Shown: piece after piece, positions 27,785 through 36,350 of the stretch
Layout of the letters: the number at the start of each line of letters is the position of its first letter
How positions within the stretch are numbered: position 1 is the stretch's first letter
From: Pseudomonas protegens
GTDB lineage: Bacteria; Pseudomonadota; Gammaproteobacteria; Pseudomonadales; Pseudomonadaceae
Length of the DNA stretch: 64,000 nucleotides
Reading direction: 5' to 3'
Assembly (NCBI RefSeq): GCF_003363755.1
Contig: NZ_CP031396.1
Coordinates: forward strand, 868,001 to 932,000
The notes under the pieces: model-generated
Told to the model about the DNA's origin: nothing
Seen by the model: only the letters and a program-made list of their open reading frames with translations
Databases searched by the model: none
Made by a program: the position numbers and the translations under genes

Positions 27785-28954
27785 ATGCAAGTCGCAGGAC
27801 CCACCTTTGAAGAGGTGTTCAGGAAAAACCTCAAACGCGTCCTCAACTACTGGAGCCAGATCGGCACCGTCATCGGCCTGAGCGCCGCCGCGCTGGGGCT
27901 GTTCAGCCTGTACATGTACACCCGGGCCATCGGCCGCACCGACCTGTTCATGGCCTCCATCGATGCCAGATCGGCGCTGGTGGTCTGGCTGGTCATGGTG
28001 CTGTTTCTCATGCTGATCTACTTGCTGCTGCTTACGGTCACCACCCTGCTGTTCGGGCTGGCAAACGATGTGTTTCGCAACACTCCAGAACACATGAACG
28101 ATGTGGTGGTATGGCTGACCTTGCCGGTCCTGGCAGGCTTCCTGACTCTGATCGTGCTCAGCTACTACGTGCATCTGGGTGAGGCACTGGCGTCGCTGAT
28201 ACTGGTGGCGGTGGTGGTACTGGTGACAGGGCTGGTGATGTCACGCCCCGCGTTCAAACGCGTGATCCACAGCAGTCTGGAGAAACACCCCGTTGCGGGC
28301 AGGGGCACCTGGGGTGGCCTGTTCGTGACCCTGACACTCTGCCTGCTGGGCACGGTGATCTCGGGGATCTTCACCAGCCTGCTGATCATCAATGCCTACA
28401 GCAACGAAGTGTCCAATGACTCGCCACACTTACCAGCCTTGTTGAACTTCCTGGGGCTGCTCTTCTCCTTGCTGCCCATCGTGTTCTTCTACTGCAAGGC
28501 CGGTAGTCCCTACAAACGGGTCTTCTATGCCCTGATGTGCACCCTGCTCCTGGCCGCAGCCTTTCTTCTGGTGCTGCCCGGGGCCATGAGCCAGATCACC
28601 TACAAGGCCGCCGGCAGCCTGGATGTGCGTCAGGACGGAGTCGAACGATTCGTGCTGCACGATGACCTCGAACTGCATGACCTGGACCCACTGATGTGGA
28701 ACACCCGCCTGACCTCGAAGCAGCGCCTGGAAGTTCAGGGCTTTCAACTCTTCTCTTTCGGCGAGGCCCTGTTGATCTGCCCCAAGGGGCTGCGCAACCT
28801 GGCGCTGAACCAGATGCACCGCTATACCCGCACCTGCATCAGGACCCGCAACAGCGCGGTAACCCGCAAGCCGGCAAAACCGCTGTATGGCCAAAACCGC
28901 GCCTGTGCCGGTGCCGCGCCACCGGCGGCATGCTGGAAACCCCAGGGCTCCTGA
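27785..28954 (+). CDS. Multi-pass membrane protein of unknown function
   Basis: This 389-residue protein has about seven or eight hydrophobic helices between residues 20 and 275 (e.g. VVWLVMVLFLMLIYLLLL, LPVLAGFLTLIVLSYYVHLG, FLGLLFSLLPIVFFYC). A soluble C-terminal part of about 110 residues follows and ends in a basic, Cys-containing tail. The start has GGGAG 7-9 bases upstream. I do not recognise the family. It is unlinked by strand spacing to the permease (129 bp) and converges on the MHS transporter gene. Poor candidates would be a toxin-immunity protein or a sensor; neither is supported. Confidence 0.7.
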   Translation: MQVAGPTFEEVFRKNLKRVLNYWSQIGTVIGLSAAALGLFSLYMYTRAIGRTDLFMASIDARSALVVWLVMVLFLMLIYLLLLTVTTLLFGLANDVFRNTPEHMNDVVVWLTLPVLAGFLTLIVLSYYVHLGEALASLILVAVVVLVTGLVMSRPAFKRVIHSSLEKHPVAGRGTWGGLFVTLTLCLLGTVISGIFTSLLIINAYSNEVSNDSPHLPALLNFLGLLFSLLPIVFFYCKAGSPYKRVFYALMCTLLLAAAFLLVLPGAMSQITYKAAGSLDVRQDGVERFVLHDDLELHDLDPLMWNTRLTSKQRLEVQGFQLFSFGEALLICPKGLRNLALNQMHRYTRTCIRTRNSAVTRKPAKPLYGQNRACAGAAPPAACWKPQGS

Positions 28955-29012
28955 ATCCCGCACCAGCTGCCCCCCACCTGCTGAACCCCCAGGCCGCAGA
29001 CGGCCTGCTGGC

Positions 29013-30353
29013 TCAGGGCGCCGGGTTGACCAGCAACGGGGGTGCCAGGCTGCCTGGGGTGTGCGAGCCGGGAGCGCAGGCGACAAAGTCCTCCTTGCGC
29101 AGCACCACCAGGGCAATCAACGACACCACCCCGGTGGCCACGTAGAAATACCAGGGCGAGGTGATGTCGCCGGTGAGCTTGATCAGCCAGGTGGAGATCA
29201 ACGGTGCACTGCCACCGAACACTGCCACGGGAATGTTGTAGGCCACGGCAATTCCGGTGGAGCGGATGCGGGTCGGCAGCAGTTCGCTCATCAGGGCGTA
29301 GGTCGAGGAGGCGTAGAGTCCGAACAGGATCGCCACCGCCATCAGCGGCCAGAACAGCGTGGCCGGGGTGGCGTTGGGCGCGGTCTTGAAGAACCAGTAC
29401 ATGGCCAGGGTGGCCAGGGTGCCGATCACCATCAGGAACGGCTTGCGTCCGTAGCGGTCGGTGAAGGCGCCGCCCAGGGGCATGACCAGGGCCGCCGAGA
29501 GGCTGGCGACGAACACGTAAAGCAAGGTAGTGCCGCTGTCGAACTTGAGGGTGTTGGACATGTAGGTCGAGGCGAAGGTCAGCACCAGGTAAAAGATCGA
29601 GCTGTGCAGGGTGATGATGAAGAACACCAGGGCAATCGAGCGCTTCCACTGCCAGACCTCCCGCAGCGGTGCCTTGGAGGTCTCTCCAGCGTGCACCAGG
29701 GCCAGGAACTCCGGGCTGTCTTCGAGCTTCAGGCGGATGTACAGCGAGATGAACCCCAGGGGTCCGGCGATCAGGAACGGAATTCGCCAGCCCCAGTCCT
29801 GCATCAACTCGGCCCCCAGGGCCCAGGTCATGCCATTGGCCACGGCGCCGCCCAGCAACAGGCCGAGCACCGCGGTGACCATCAGCCAGCAGGTGGCAAA
29901 GCCCCGGCGCCCGGGCCCGGCGTATTCGGAAATGAAGCTGGTGATGGTGCCGATCTCGCCTCCGGCGGAAAACCCCTGCACGCAGCGGATCAGCACCAGG
30001 AGGATCGGCGCGGCGATGCCGATGCTGGCGTAGGTCGGCAGCAGGCCCAGCAGGCAGGTGGAACCGGCCATCAGCATCAGTACGGTGATCAGGGTCTTGC
30101 GCCGACCGATCTTGTCCGCCAGGGGGCCGAAGAACAGCCCGCCCAGGGGACGGATGAAAAAGCTCAGGGCAAAGGCCGCAAAGCTCGCCAAGAGGCTGCT
30201 GGTGGGGTCATCGGAGACGAAGAACGCCTTGCCGATGTACAGCGCCAGGAACCCATAGACGCCGTAGTCGTACCACTCAATCAAGTGGCCCGAGGTCGCG
30301 CCGATAAAGGCCCGGCGCCGCTGGCGCTGGGGATTGCAAGAGGTCATGTCCAT
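29013..30353 (-). CDS. MFS transporter, metabolite:H+ symporter (MHS) family
   Basis: This 446-residue permease has 12 hydrophobic segments. The MHS motifs are HLIEWYDYGVYG in helix 1 and FFIRPLGGLFFGPLADKIG with GRRK after it between helices 2 and 3. Relatives import dicarboxylates, shikimate, proline/betaine or aromatic acids. AGGAG sits 9 bases upstream of the ATG. It is the last gene of the thiolase - AMP-ligase - transporter run (43 bp behind the ligase gene), so it probably imports the acid that the ligase activates. Substrate unknown. Confidence 0.9.
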   Translation of the reverse strand: MDMTSCNPQRQRRRAFIGATSGHLIEWYDYGVYGFLALYIGKAFFVSDDPTSSLLASFAAFALSFFIRPLGGLFFGPLADKIGRRKTLITVLMLMAGSTCLLGLLPTYASIGIAAPILLVLIRCVQGFSAGGEIGTITSFISEYAGPGRRGFATCWLMVTAVLGLLLGGAVANGMTWALGAELMQDWGWRIPFLIAGPLGFISLYIRLKLEDSPEFLALVHAGETSKAPLREVWQWKRSIALVFFIITLHSSIFYLVLTFASTYMSNTLKFDSGTTLLYVFVASLSAALVMPLGGAFTDRYGRKPFLMVIGTLATLAMYWFFKTAPNATPATLFWPLMAVAILFGLYASSTYALMSELLPTRIRSTGIAVAYNIPVAVFGGSAPLISTWLIKLTGDITSPWYFYVATGVVSLIALVVLRKEDFVACAPGSHTPGSLAPPLLVNPAP

Positions 30354-30396
30354 GTTGGGAGACTCCTGTCGTATTGCTGTCCATGGAAAAAATCTT

Positions 30397-31938
30397 TCAG
30401 AGGTCGGCGATGGACCCTGTGGGGTCCTGCAACCACTGGCGCAAGCGGGTCTTGAGAATCTTGCCGTAGCTGTTCTTGGGCAGCTCGCGGCAAAACAGGT
30501 ATTTCCTGGGCTTCTTGAACGAGGCCATGCGGGTCACGAACCATTGGTTGAGTGCCTGAGCATCGAGGCCGCCAGGGCAGCGCAGCACCACGAAAGCCAC
30601 CACCGATTCGCCCCACTCGGCATCCGCCTGCCCCACCACGCAGACCTCGAACACCCCGGGATGCTGCATCAGCACCTCTTCCACTTCCCGTGGGTAGATA
30701 TTGCTGCCGCCGGAAATGATCACATCCTTGGAGCGGTCCGTGAGGGTCAGCATCCCGCGACTGTCGAGAAAGCCGATATCGCCGGTGAGCAACCAGCCGT
30801 CCACCAGGGCCGCCTGAGTGGCTAATGGGTTGTCCCAGTAGCCGTGCATCACCGGGGCCCCGCGCACAGCGATTTCCCCGGGTTCGCCGGGGCCCAGGCG
30901 CTGTCCATCGGCATCGACTATCCGCACCTCCACACAGGACTGCGGCCGCCCCACCGAGGCCGCGATTGCGGGCCAGTCGGGATGCTCGCGGTCGGCGATC
31001 AGCTCCCGGGACAGGGCGCTGATGGTCATCGGGCACTCGCCCTGGCCGTAGATCTGCACCAACCGCGGGCCGAAGGTCTCCAGGGCCTGGCCCAGGTCCG
31101 CCAGGTACATGGGGGCCCCACCGTAGACAAGGGTCTTGATCCCCGCGCCGTCATAGCCTTGCTGCCGGGCCTGCTCGACCATGCGCTTGACCATGGTCGG
31201 GGCGGCAAACAGGCTGACCTGCCCCAGTTCCTGCGCCAACCCGAACAGCTCCTGCGCGTCGAACCCCCGTGACTCCGGCACCACATGCCGGGCCCCGCAG
31301 CGCACGTGAATGAAGTTGTAGAGCCCGGCCCCGTGCGACATCGGCGCGGCATAGACCACCGCATCAGTGGCCTGCACCGGGTCCACATCCAGCGGGTAGC
31401 ACAGCGACATGGCCATCAGGTTGCCATGGGACAGCATCACCCCCTTGGAGCGGCCGGTGGTGCCCGAGGTGTAGAACAGCCAGGCCAGATCATCGTCCCT
31501 GCGCGGACAGGGCTCCAGCAGCTCGTGGCCCGGGGCTGGCGCCGGCGCGGGGCTGGCGTAACCGGGCAACTCGCGGCAGTTGTCCGGCAAGTCCTTAAGC
31601 TCGAAAGTCCGCCCGCTGTCGGTATAGATCGCCCGAGCCCCGGCGTTGCCGACAATCCAAGCCGCCTCCCGCGGATGCAGCTTGCTGTTGACCGGCACCG
31701 CCACCGCCCCGCTCCACCAGATGGCGTAGAGCAGTTCCAGGTAGTCGCAACTGTTCTTCATCAGCAACGCCACCCGCTCCCCCGGGGCGATGCCGTGACC
31801 TTGACGCAGGTGCAGGGCCCGAGCCCGGACCCGGGTTGCGAAGTCCTGATAGTCGGCCACCTGGCGACAGCCCGCGAACAGCGCTGGACGCTGGGGCCAG
31901 CGTTGAGCCGCATCCAGCAGCCAATGAGCGATGTTCAT
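30397..31938 (-). CDS. AMP-dependent acyl-CoA synthetase/ligase
   Basis: This 513-residue ANL-superfamily ligase activates a carboxylic acid with ATP to an acyl-AMP and then a CoA thioester. The P-loop core is FYTSGTTGRSKGVMLSHGN (about 180-198). YGQGECP near 310, LLTGDIG near 400, and the C-terminal lysine motif KNSYGKILKTRLR near 492 complete the set. The start lies 2 bp after the thiolase stop, so the two genes are cotranscribed and probably coupled. With the thiolase and MHS transporter it forms an uptake-activation-cleavage unit for an unknown acid. Confidence 0.9.
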   Translation of the reverse strand: MNIAHWLLDAAQRWPQRPALFAGCRQVADYQDFATRVRARALHLRQGHGIAPGERVALLMKNSCDYLELLYAIWWSGAVAVPVNSKLHPREAAWIVGNAGARAIYTDSGRTFELKDLPDNCRELPGYASPAPAPAPGHELLEPCPRRDDDLAWLFYTSGTTGRSKGVMLSHGNLMAMSLCYPLDVDPVQATDAVVYAAPMSHGAGLYNFIHVRCGARHVVPESRGFDAQELFGLAQELGQVSLFAAPTMVKRMVEQARQQGYDGAGIKTLVYGGAPMYLADLGQALETFGPRLVQIYGQGECPMTISALSRELIADREHPDWPAIAASVGRPQSCVEVRIVDADGQRLGPGEPGEIAVRGAPVMHGYWDNPLATQAALVDGWLLTGDIGFLDSRGMLTLTDRSKDVIISGGSNIYPREVEEVLMQHPGVFEVCVVGQADAEWGESVVAFVVLRCPGGLDAQALNQWFVTRMASFKKPRKYLFCRELPKNSYGKILKTRLRQWLQDPTGSIADL

Positions 31939-31940
31939 GC

Positions 31941-33119
31941 TCAGGTCCTGACCGCTTGCAGGACCGAGGCGTAGTTGGCTACCGCCATCCCGCCCATGTT
32001 GAACAGCAAGCCGAACTCGGCACGGGGCACGCCCAGGCCAATGGGCTCGCCGATCAATTGGCGAAAGCCCAGGGCATGCATCGAGACCCCGGTGGCGCCC
32101 ACCGGGTGGCCCTTGGCCTTGAGCCCACCGGACAGGTTGACCGGCAAACGACCGCCCTGGCGCACGATGCCCTCGTCCAGCGCCCGATGGCCTTCGCCCT
32201 TGGGCGCCAGGCCCATGGCCTCGTAGATCAACAGCTCGGCGATGGTGAAGCAGTCGTGGACCTCGGCGAAGTTCATGTCCCCCAGGCTCACCCCGGCCTC
32301 GCGCAAGGCGCCGTGGATGGCCCGCTGCGGGCCGTCGAAGGCGAGGATGTCGCGACTGGCCATCGGCAGCAGGTCATTGACCTGGCTCAGGGAGCGGATC
32401 GCCACCTCGCGCCGGAACGAGCGGGCGCGCTGCGGTGACGCCAGGACAATGGCCGCCGCGCCGTCGCTGATCAGCGAGCAGTCGGTGAGGCGCAGCGACG
32501 GCGCAATCAGCGGATTGCTCTGGGACACATTGTTGCAATGCTCGAAGTCCATCGGCCGATGCATCTGCGCCAGCGGGTTGGCCATGGCATTGCTGTGGTT
32601 CTTCACCGCAATCGCCGCCATCGAGGCCAGCGGGCTGTGGTAGCGCTCGGTGTACTGCTGCGCGACCCGGGCAAACAGCTGCGCAAAGCTCAGGCCGGCC
32701 TCCTGCGGATCATTCTGGTAACCGGCTCCGGCCAGGGCTTGGGTGACCTCGGCGGTGGAGTTGCCGGTCATCTTTTCCGCCCCCACCACCAGCACCAGTT
32801 CAGCGGCGCCGCTGCGGATCGCGTTGACCCCGGCCTGAATCGCCGCCGAGCCCGAGGCGCAGGCGTTCTCGCAGCGGGTGGCCGGTTTGAAGCGCAATTG
32901 CGGATCGGCCTGCAGCATCAGCGAGGCCGGAAAACCGTCCGGCACCAGGCCTGAGTTGAAGTGTCCGAGGAACAGGGCGTCGATCTCGGCGGCGTCAATC
33001 GCGGCATCCGCCAGGGCTTCACGAGTGACCTGGACAATCAGGTCCTCGAGGGTCGAGCCCTGCAGACGGCCGAAAGACATGTGGGCAGCAGCAACAATGG
33101 ATACGGAAGCATGGGTCAT
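31941..33119 (-). CDS. Thiolase family protein (SCPx-type acetyl-CoA acetyltransferase)
   Basis: The ATG at 33119 (MTHASVSIVAAAHMSFG) is chosen over an upstream frame extension with no ribosome site. The catalytic Cys lies in ENACASG (residue 87), the active-site His motif is G-H-P-V-G-A-T-G near 345, and AEVHDCFTIAE near 285 marks the SCP2/SCPx-type subgroup. The C-terminal CxG of classical thiolases is replaced by FNMGGMAV, also usual for this subgroup. It cleaves 3-oxoacyl-CoA, or may condense acyl-CoAs. It heads the operon with the ligase and MHS transporter and is divergent from the PAS-LuxR regulator. Confidence 0.88.
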   Translation of the reverse strand: MTHASVSIVAAAHMSFGRLQGSTLEDLIVQVTREALADAAIDAAEIDALFLGHFNSGLVPDGFPASLMLQADPQLRFKPATRCENACASGSAAIQAGVNAIRSGAAELVLVVGAEKMTGNSTAEVTQALAGAGYQNDPQEAGLSFAQLFARVAQQYTERYHSPLASMAAIAVKNHSNAMANPLAQMHRPMDFEHCNNVSQSNPLIAPSLRLTDCSLISDGAAAIVLASPQRARSFRREVAIRSLSQVNDLLPMASRDILAFDGPQRAIHGALREAGVSLGDMNFAEVHDCFTIAELLIYEAMGLAPKGEGHRALDEGIVRQGGRLPVNLSGGLKAKGHPVGATGVSMHALGFRQLIGEPIGLGVPRAEFGLLFNMGGMAVANYASVLQAVRT

Positions 33120-33183
33120 GGTGATTTTCTTCTGTGCTTGAAGCGGGCATTCCCTACAATGGCGAGCGCCGAAATCAGACGCT

Positions 33184-33215
33184 AGTTGGGGCAACTACGT
33201 ACAGCAGTAAGTAGT
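33184..33215. promoter_or_regulatory. Candidate operator: paired inverted repeats in the thiolase/LuxR divergent promoter
   Basis: The palindrome AGTTGGGGCAACT (33184-33196) overlaps a second inverted repeat, ACTAC (33194-33198) and GTAGT (33211-33215). Both lie in the 145-bp gap between the divergent thiolase operon and LuxR regulator. The position suits a regulator-binding site. No experimentally known consensus was matched. Confidence 0.35.
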
Positions 33216-33264
33216 ACCCCGCTCGCCAGAGCGGCGCACCGACTTCCACGAGGCAGGATGCCCC

Positions 33265-33837
33265 ATGACCGTATATGCCCAGCAGCTCCAGGACCTAGAG
33301 CGCCTGGCCTTCCAGGTTTCCCCCGCACCGCAGTTGATCACCGGGCATCGGCGCATGCTCGATTGCAACCAGGCCTTCCTGCGCCTGTTCGGCTATGAGC
33401 GCGAACAGCTGCTGGATCACCTGACCCTGTTGCTGTACCCCTCCCAGGCCGATTACCAGAGCATTGGCGAACGCAGCGAACACTGGCTGCGCAACGGCCA
33501 GGGCGCGTCCTATACCGACGAACGCTTCATGCAGCACCGCAATGGCGAGGTGTTCTGGGCCCGGGCCCACGGCTTTTCCCTGACCCCGGACGATCCGTTC
33601 GGGCTGATGATCTGGCACTTCGAACGCCTGGACCGGCAACTGGCGCCAACCGTGCGCCTGACCCCACGCGAGCGCGAGATATCGCTGCACATCGTCAACG
33701 GCCTGACCTGCAAGGAAGTGGCGCGCAAACTGGCGATTTCCCACCGCACGGTGGAGGTACACCGCGCCCGCCTGATGAAGAAGCTGCAGGCCAAGAACAG
33801 CGCCGAGCTGGTGTCGAAGATCATCTACATCAGCTAG
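33265..33837 (+). CDS. PAS-domain LuxR family transcriptional regulator
   Basis: This 190-residue regulator has an N-terminal PAS domain (about 10-125: LITGHRRMLDCNQAFLRLFG, RNGEVFWARAHGFSL) and a C-terminal LuxR helix-turn-helix (about 128-188: LTPREREISLHIVNG, VARKLAISHRTVEVHR). It is divergent from the thiolase-ligase-transporter operon and probably activates it when the PAS domain binds a ligand or redox signal. Its last 8 bases overlap the 3' end of the convergent gene at 33830-34360. Confidence 0.9.
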   Translation: MTVYAQQLQDLERLAFQVSPAPQLITGHRRMLDCNQAFLRLFGYEREQLLDHLTLLLYPSQADYQSIGERSEHWLRNGQGASYTDERFMQHRNGEVFWARAHGFSLTPDDPFGLMIWHFERLDRQLAPTVRLTPREREISLHIVNGLTCKEVARKLAISHRTVEVHRARLMKKLQAKNSAELVSKIIYIS

Positions 33838-34360
33838 GGGCTTGCCCCAGCACCTCGCTGGCGCTCAGCCGCAGCAACTTCAAGGGCCCGATCGTCCCGC
33901 CCTCCAGGCTGCCGCCCTGGTTCAGCACCTTGTTCGCCGCGTTCATCTCGGCGCTGTGTTGCGTCACGCTGACAAAGGTGCCGTGGGGCAACTCCTCGCT
34001 CCAGCCGGCTTCGAGCGTGTTGTAGGCCAGCATCAGCGCGGCGGTGAAATAGTGCTGGCTGGAAACCGGGATCTGCACCTCCTGGTCATTGTCGTCGTAG
34101 GCGACGAAGTGACCGACGAAGGTCTCCACCCCCAGGCGCTTGAGCAGCGGCCAGCTCAGGGCCGAGGGCACGAAGGCGTTGAGCTTCTCGGCGACGATGG
34201 CCGAGTAGCCACGGGCCTGGAGCATCTGCACGATCTCGTCTTCGCTGGCCTTGGGGTGGGCGCCCATCACTTGCAGGGCTTCGACCACGGCCTGGTGGGC
34301 GGTCTGGTGGTCGGGGTATTCGGCGCAATGCGCGCAGTTGGGCGGGCAGGTATCGGTCAC
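33830..34360 (-). CDS. Uncharacterised protein with N-terminal Cys cluster, paralogue of the next gene
   Basis: This 176-residue soluble protein starts MTDTCPPNCAHCAEYPDHQT, with three cysteines and a His arranged like a small metal site. It then continues in clear homology with the 34443-34955 product (shared GYSAI, AEKLNAFVPSAL, LKRLGV, HYFTAALMLAYNT, GWSE). The start codon is a GTG with weak ribosome signal. I do not recognise the family. The tandem arrangement (82 bp apart, same strand) points to a local duplication. The 3' end overlaps the LuxR gene by 8 bp. Confidence 0.75.
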   Translation of the reverse strand: MTDTCPPNCAHCAEYPDHQTAHQAVVEALQVMGAHPKASEDEIVQMLQARGYSAIVAEKLNAFVPSALSWPLLKRLGVETFVGHFVAYDDNDQEVQIPVSSQHYFTAALMLAYNTLEAGWSEELPHGTFVSVTQHSAEMNAANKVLNQGGSLEGGTIGPLKLLRLSASEVLGQAPS

Positions 34361-34442
34361 GGGAGGCGAAGGTCCATATCGGTCTCAAAAAAAACAGCCG
34401 CAGGGTAACCCCATGACCTGCGGCCCGCCAGTGTCCGGGCGC

Positions 34443-34955
34443 TTACTCAAGCGCCGCCCGGGCATCCAGACGCAGCAGTTGCACGGGCTCCAGGGTGGAC
34501 CCCTGCAGGGACTCCCCGGCATACAGCGCCTCGTTGGCCATGGCCATTTCGGCGCTGCGGCCAGCCACCATTTCGTAGGTCTTGCGCGGCAGCACCTCGC
34601 TCCAGCCGTTTTCGAAGGTGTTGTAGGCCAAGGTCAGCGCGGCGGTGAAGTAATGCTGGTCGGCCACCGGAACCCGGACCTCCTCACCCTCCTCATCCAG
34701 GGCGATGAAGTGGTTGGGCAGGTGTTTCACCCCCAGGCGCTTGAGCACGATCCAGGCCAGGGCCGATGGCACGAAGGCGTTGAGTTTTTCCGCGGCGATG
34801 GCCGAGTAGCCACGCGCCTGCAGCAGTTGGACGATGTCGTCCTCGCTGGCCTCGGGGTGGTCGGCCATCAACTCCAGGGTATCGAGTACGCCCTGATGGG
34901 CATTGGCGTGATCCAGGCAGCAGCTGCAGTCCGGCGAGTGCGAATCGTCATGCAT
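34443..34955 (-). CDS. Uncharacterised protein with N-terminal Cys cluster, paralogue of the previous gene
   Basis: This 170-residue protein starts MHDDSHSPDCSCCLDHANAH, a CxCC cluster with nearby His residues. It shares the body ASEDDIVQLLQARGYSAIAA and the segments following it with its downstream neighbour. It has no signal peptide or transmembrane segment. The gene sits 81 bp after the cyclase-family gene on the same strand, so it may belong to the catabolic operon. Function unknown; a metal- or nucleotide-binding adaptor is conceivable but not shown. Confidence 0.75.
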   Translation of the reverse strand: MHDDSHSPDCSCCLDHANAHQGVLDTLELMADHPEASEDDIVQLLQARGYSAIAAEKLNAFVPSALAWIVLKRLGVKHLPNHFIALDEEGEEVRVPVADQHYFTAALTLAYNTFENGWSEVLPRKTYEMVAGRSAEMAMANEALYAGESLQGSTLEPVQLLRLDARAALE

Positions 34956-35036
34956 GATCGGTCGATGATCCCTATCGGTCTTGGTGAGGGCGCGCAGGAT
35001 AAACCCTGCGCCCGCCTCTCCACCAGCAAGCGCCGC

Positions 35037-36011
35037 CTACTTGATGACGATGGGGTTCACCGGTGCCCCGCTGCCGCCGACGATCTTCAACGGCGCAGCG
35101 GTGTAGAGGAAGGTCCACTGGCCGTCGGCGGCGCAATCCTCGGCCAGGTCTTCGAGCAGCACGATCTCGGTGAAGGCGATCCCCAGGTTGCGCATCAGCG
35201 CGCAGTGCAGCGGGATCTGCACACCGGACACCGGGTCGGTGATCACTTCGTTGGCGATGGTGTCGGTGACCAGGTTGGGGATCTCCATCTGGTTGAACCA
35301 GTCCACCAGTTCGCGGCTGTAGGTCAGCCCGGGCTCCACCAGGTCCTTGAAGAACTCGGTCTTGCCGTACTCGTAGAAGGCGCCCATGGAGCCGGTGCGG
35401 ATGATCAGGATGTCGCGCTTCTCGATGGCCACGCCCTGGGCCTTGGCGGCGGCCAGCAGATCCAGGTGATTGAAGGTCTCGCCGCGGCCCAGGTACTTCT
35501 TGCCGCGGTGCCGGGCCATGTCGATCAGCACTGCGCGGCCCACCACGCCGCGCTCGGCAATCGGCAGCACGCTGGCCTTGGCCATGCCGCCGACGGTGCT
35601 GCTGGCGTCGTAGCCGTTCCACAACTGGTTGTCGTACCAGGCGTGGCCCAAGGCGTCGTACTGGGTCGAGCCCTGCAGTTGCATGAAGATCACGTCGTCG
35701 CAGTACTCGGCACCGCCGGTCATCGACGGCTGCTTGCCGGCCTGATAGTGGCTGCGGTCCAGGGTGTTGAAGCGCATCGAGGGGTTGCGCGCCGGCCACA
35801 TCGGGTCGCCGCCGGGGTGGCCGATCTGCACCTGCAGGGTGAAGGTCTTGCCCTGGCGCACCGCGGCGACACCGCGCAGCACCTCGGCCTGTTGCAGGTA
35901 GTTGAGGGCACCGACCTCGTCGTCCGGGCCCCACTTGCCCCAGTTCTTTGGCAGGCCTTCAAGCAGCTGCTTGGTATTGGGGTGGTGCTTGTCGTTATCG
36001 ATCCCACACAT
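35037..36011 (-). CDS. Cyclase family (kynurenine formamidase-like) metal-dependent hydrolase
   Basis: The ATG at 36011 (MCGIDNDKHHPN) has GGAG about 9 bases upstream and is preferred to a longer frame that would extend into the REP repeat. The 324-residue product shows the PF04199 features: GGAEYCDDVIFMQLQGSTQY leading to DALGHAWY (the H-x-x-x-D-like metal site), then GRGVVGRAVLIDMARH-type strands and the ILIIRTGSMG strand. Family members hydrolyse amides or cyclic compounds (N-formylkynurenine, isatin, carboxylic lactones). It lies downstream of a SDR-ALDH-dehydrogenase run and may open a ring or amide in the same pathway. Confidence 0.85.
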   Translation of the reverse strand: MCGIDNDKHHPNTKQLLEGLPKNWGKWGPDDEVGALNYLQQAEVLRGVAAVRQGKTFTLQVQIGHPGGDPMWPARNPSMRFNTLDRSHYQAGKQPSMTGGAEYCDDVIFMQLQGSTQYDALGHAWYDNQLWNGYDASSTVGGMAKASVLPIAERGVVGRAVLIDMARHRGKKYLGRGETFNHLDLLAAAKAQGVAIEKRDILIIRTGSMGAFYEYGKTEFFKDLVEPGLTYSRELVDWFNQMEIPNLVTDTIANEVITDPVSGVQIPLHCALMRNLGIAFTEIVLLEDLAEDCAADGQWTFLYTAAPLKIVGGSGAPVNPIVIK

Positions 36012-36052
36012 GTCGAATGCACTCCATTGATTGGGTTGAAGCGGGCGAAAAT

Positions 36053-36307
36053 GCCCGCAGGGCCTTGCTTGGGTGATCAACCGTCAAGCCCAGGCGCCCT
36101 CTGGAACTGTGCGGCCCTGCGGGCCGTTCGCAGCCTGCGGCAGCGGCTACACCAGCCCGGATTGACACTGGCTGTAGCCGCTGCCGAGCCACGGCGAGGC
36201 TGCGAAAAGGCCCGCAGGGCCTTGCCTGGCGATCAACCGTCAAGCCCCGGCGCCCGCTGGAACTGTGCGGCCCTGCGGGCCGTTCGCAGCCTGCGGCAGC
36301 GGCTACA
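36053..36307. repeat. REP doublet: one complete 135-bp and one partial copy
   Basis: A full unit (36173-36307) begins TGTAGCCGCTGCC and ends in the inverse GGCAGCGGCTACA. Before it lies a partial direct copy (36053-36151) sharing the CCCGCAGGGCCTTGC and GGCCCTGCGGGCCGTTCGC blocks. It fills the 339-bp gap between SDR and cyclase genes. The same unit occurs three times at 50831-51271. Confidence 0.8.
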
Positions 36308-36350
36308 CAAAGCACGGATTACCCGCGGGCCTGGAGGGTTTTACAGATCA

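Noticed and set aside
36053..36307. Small gene between SDR and cyclase genes
   Set aside because: Open frames here arise from the REP repeat units and recur in the unrelated array at 50831-51271.
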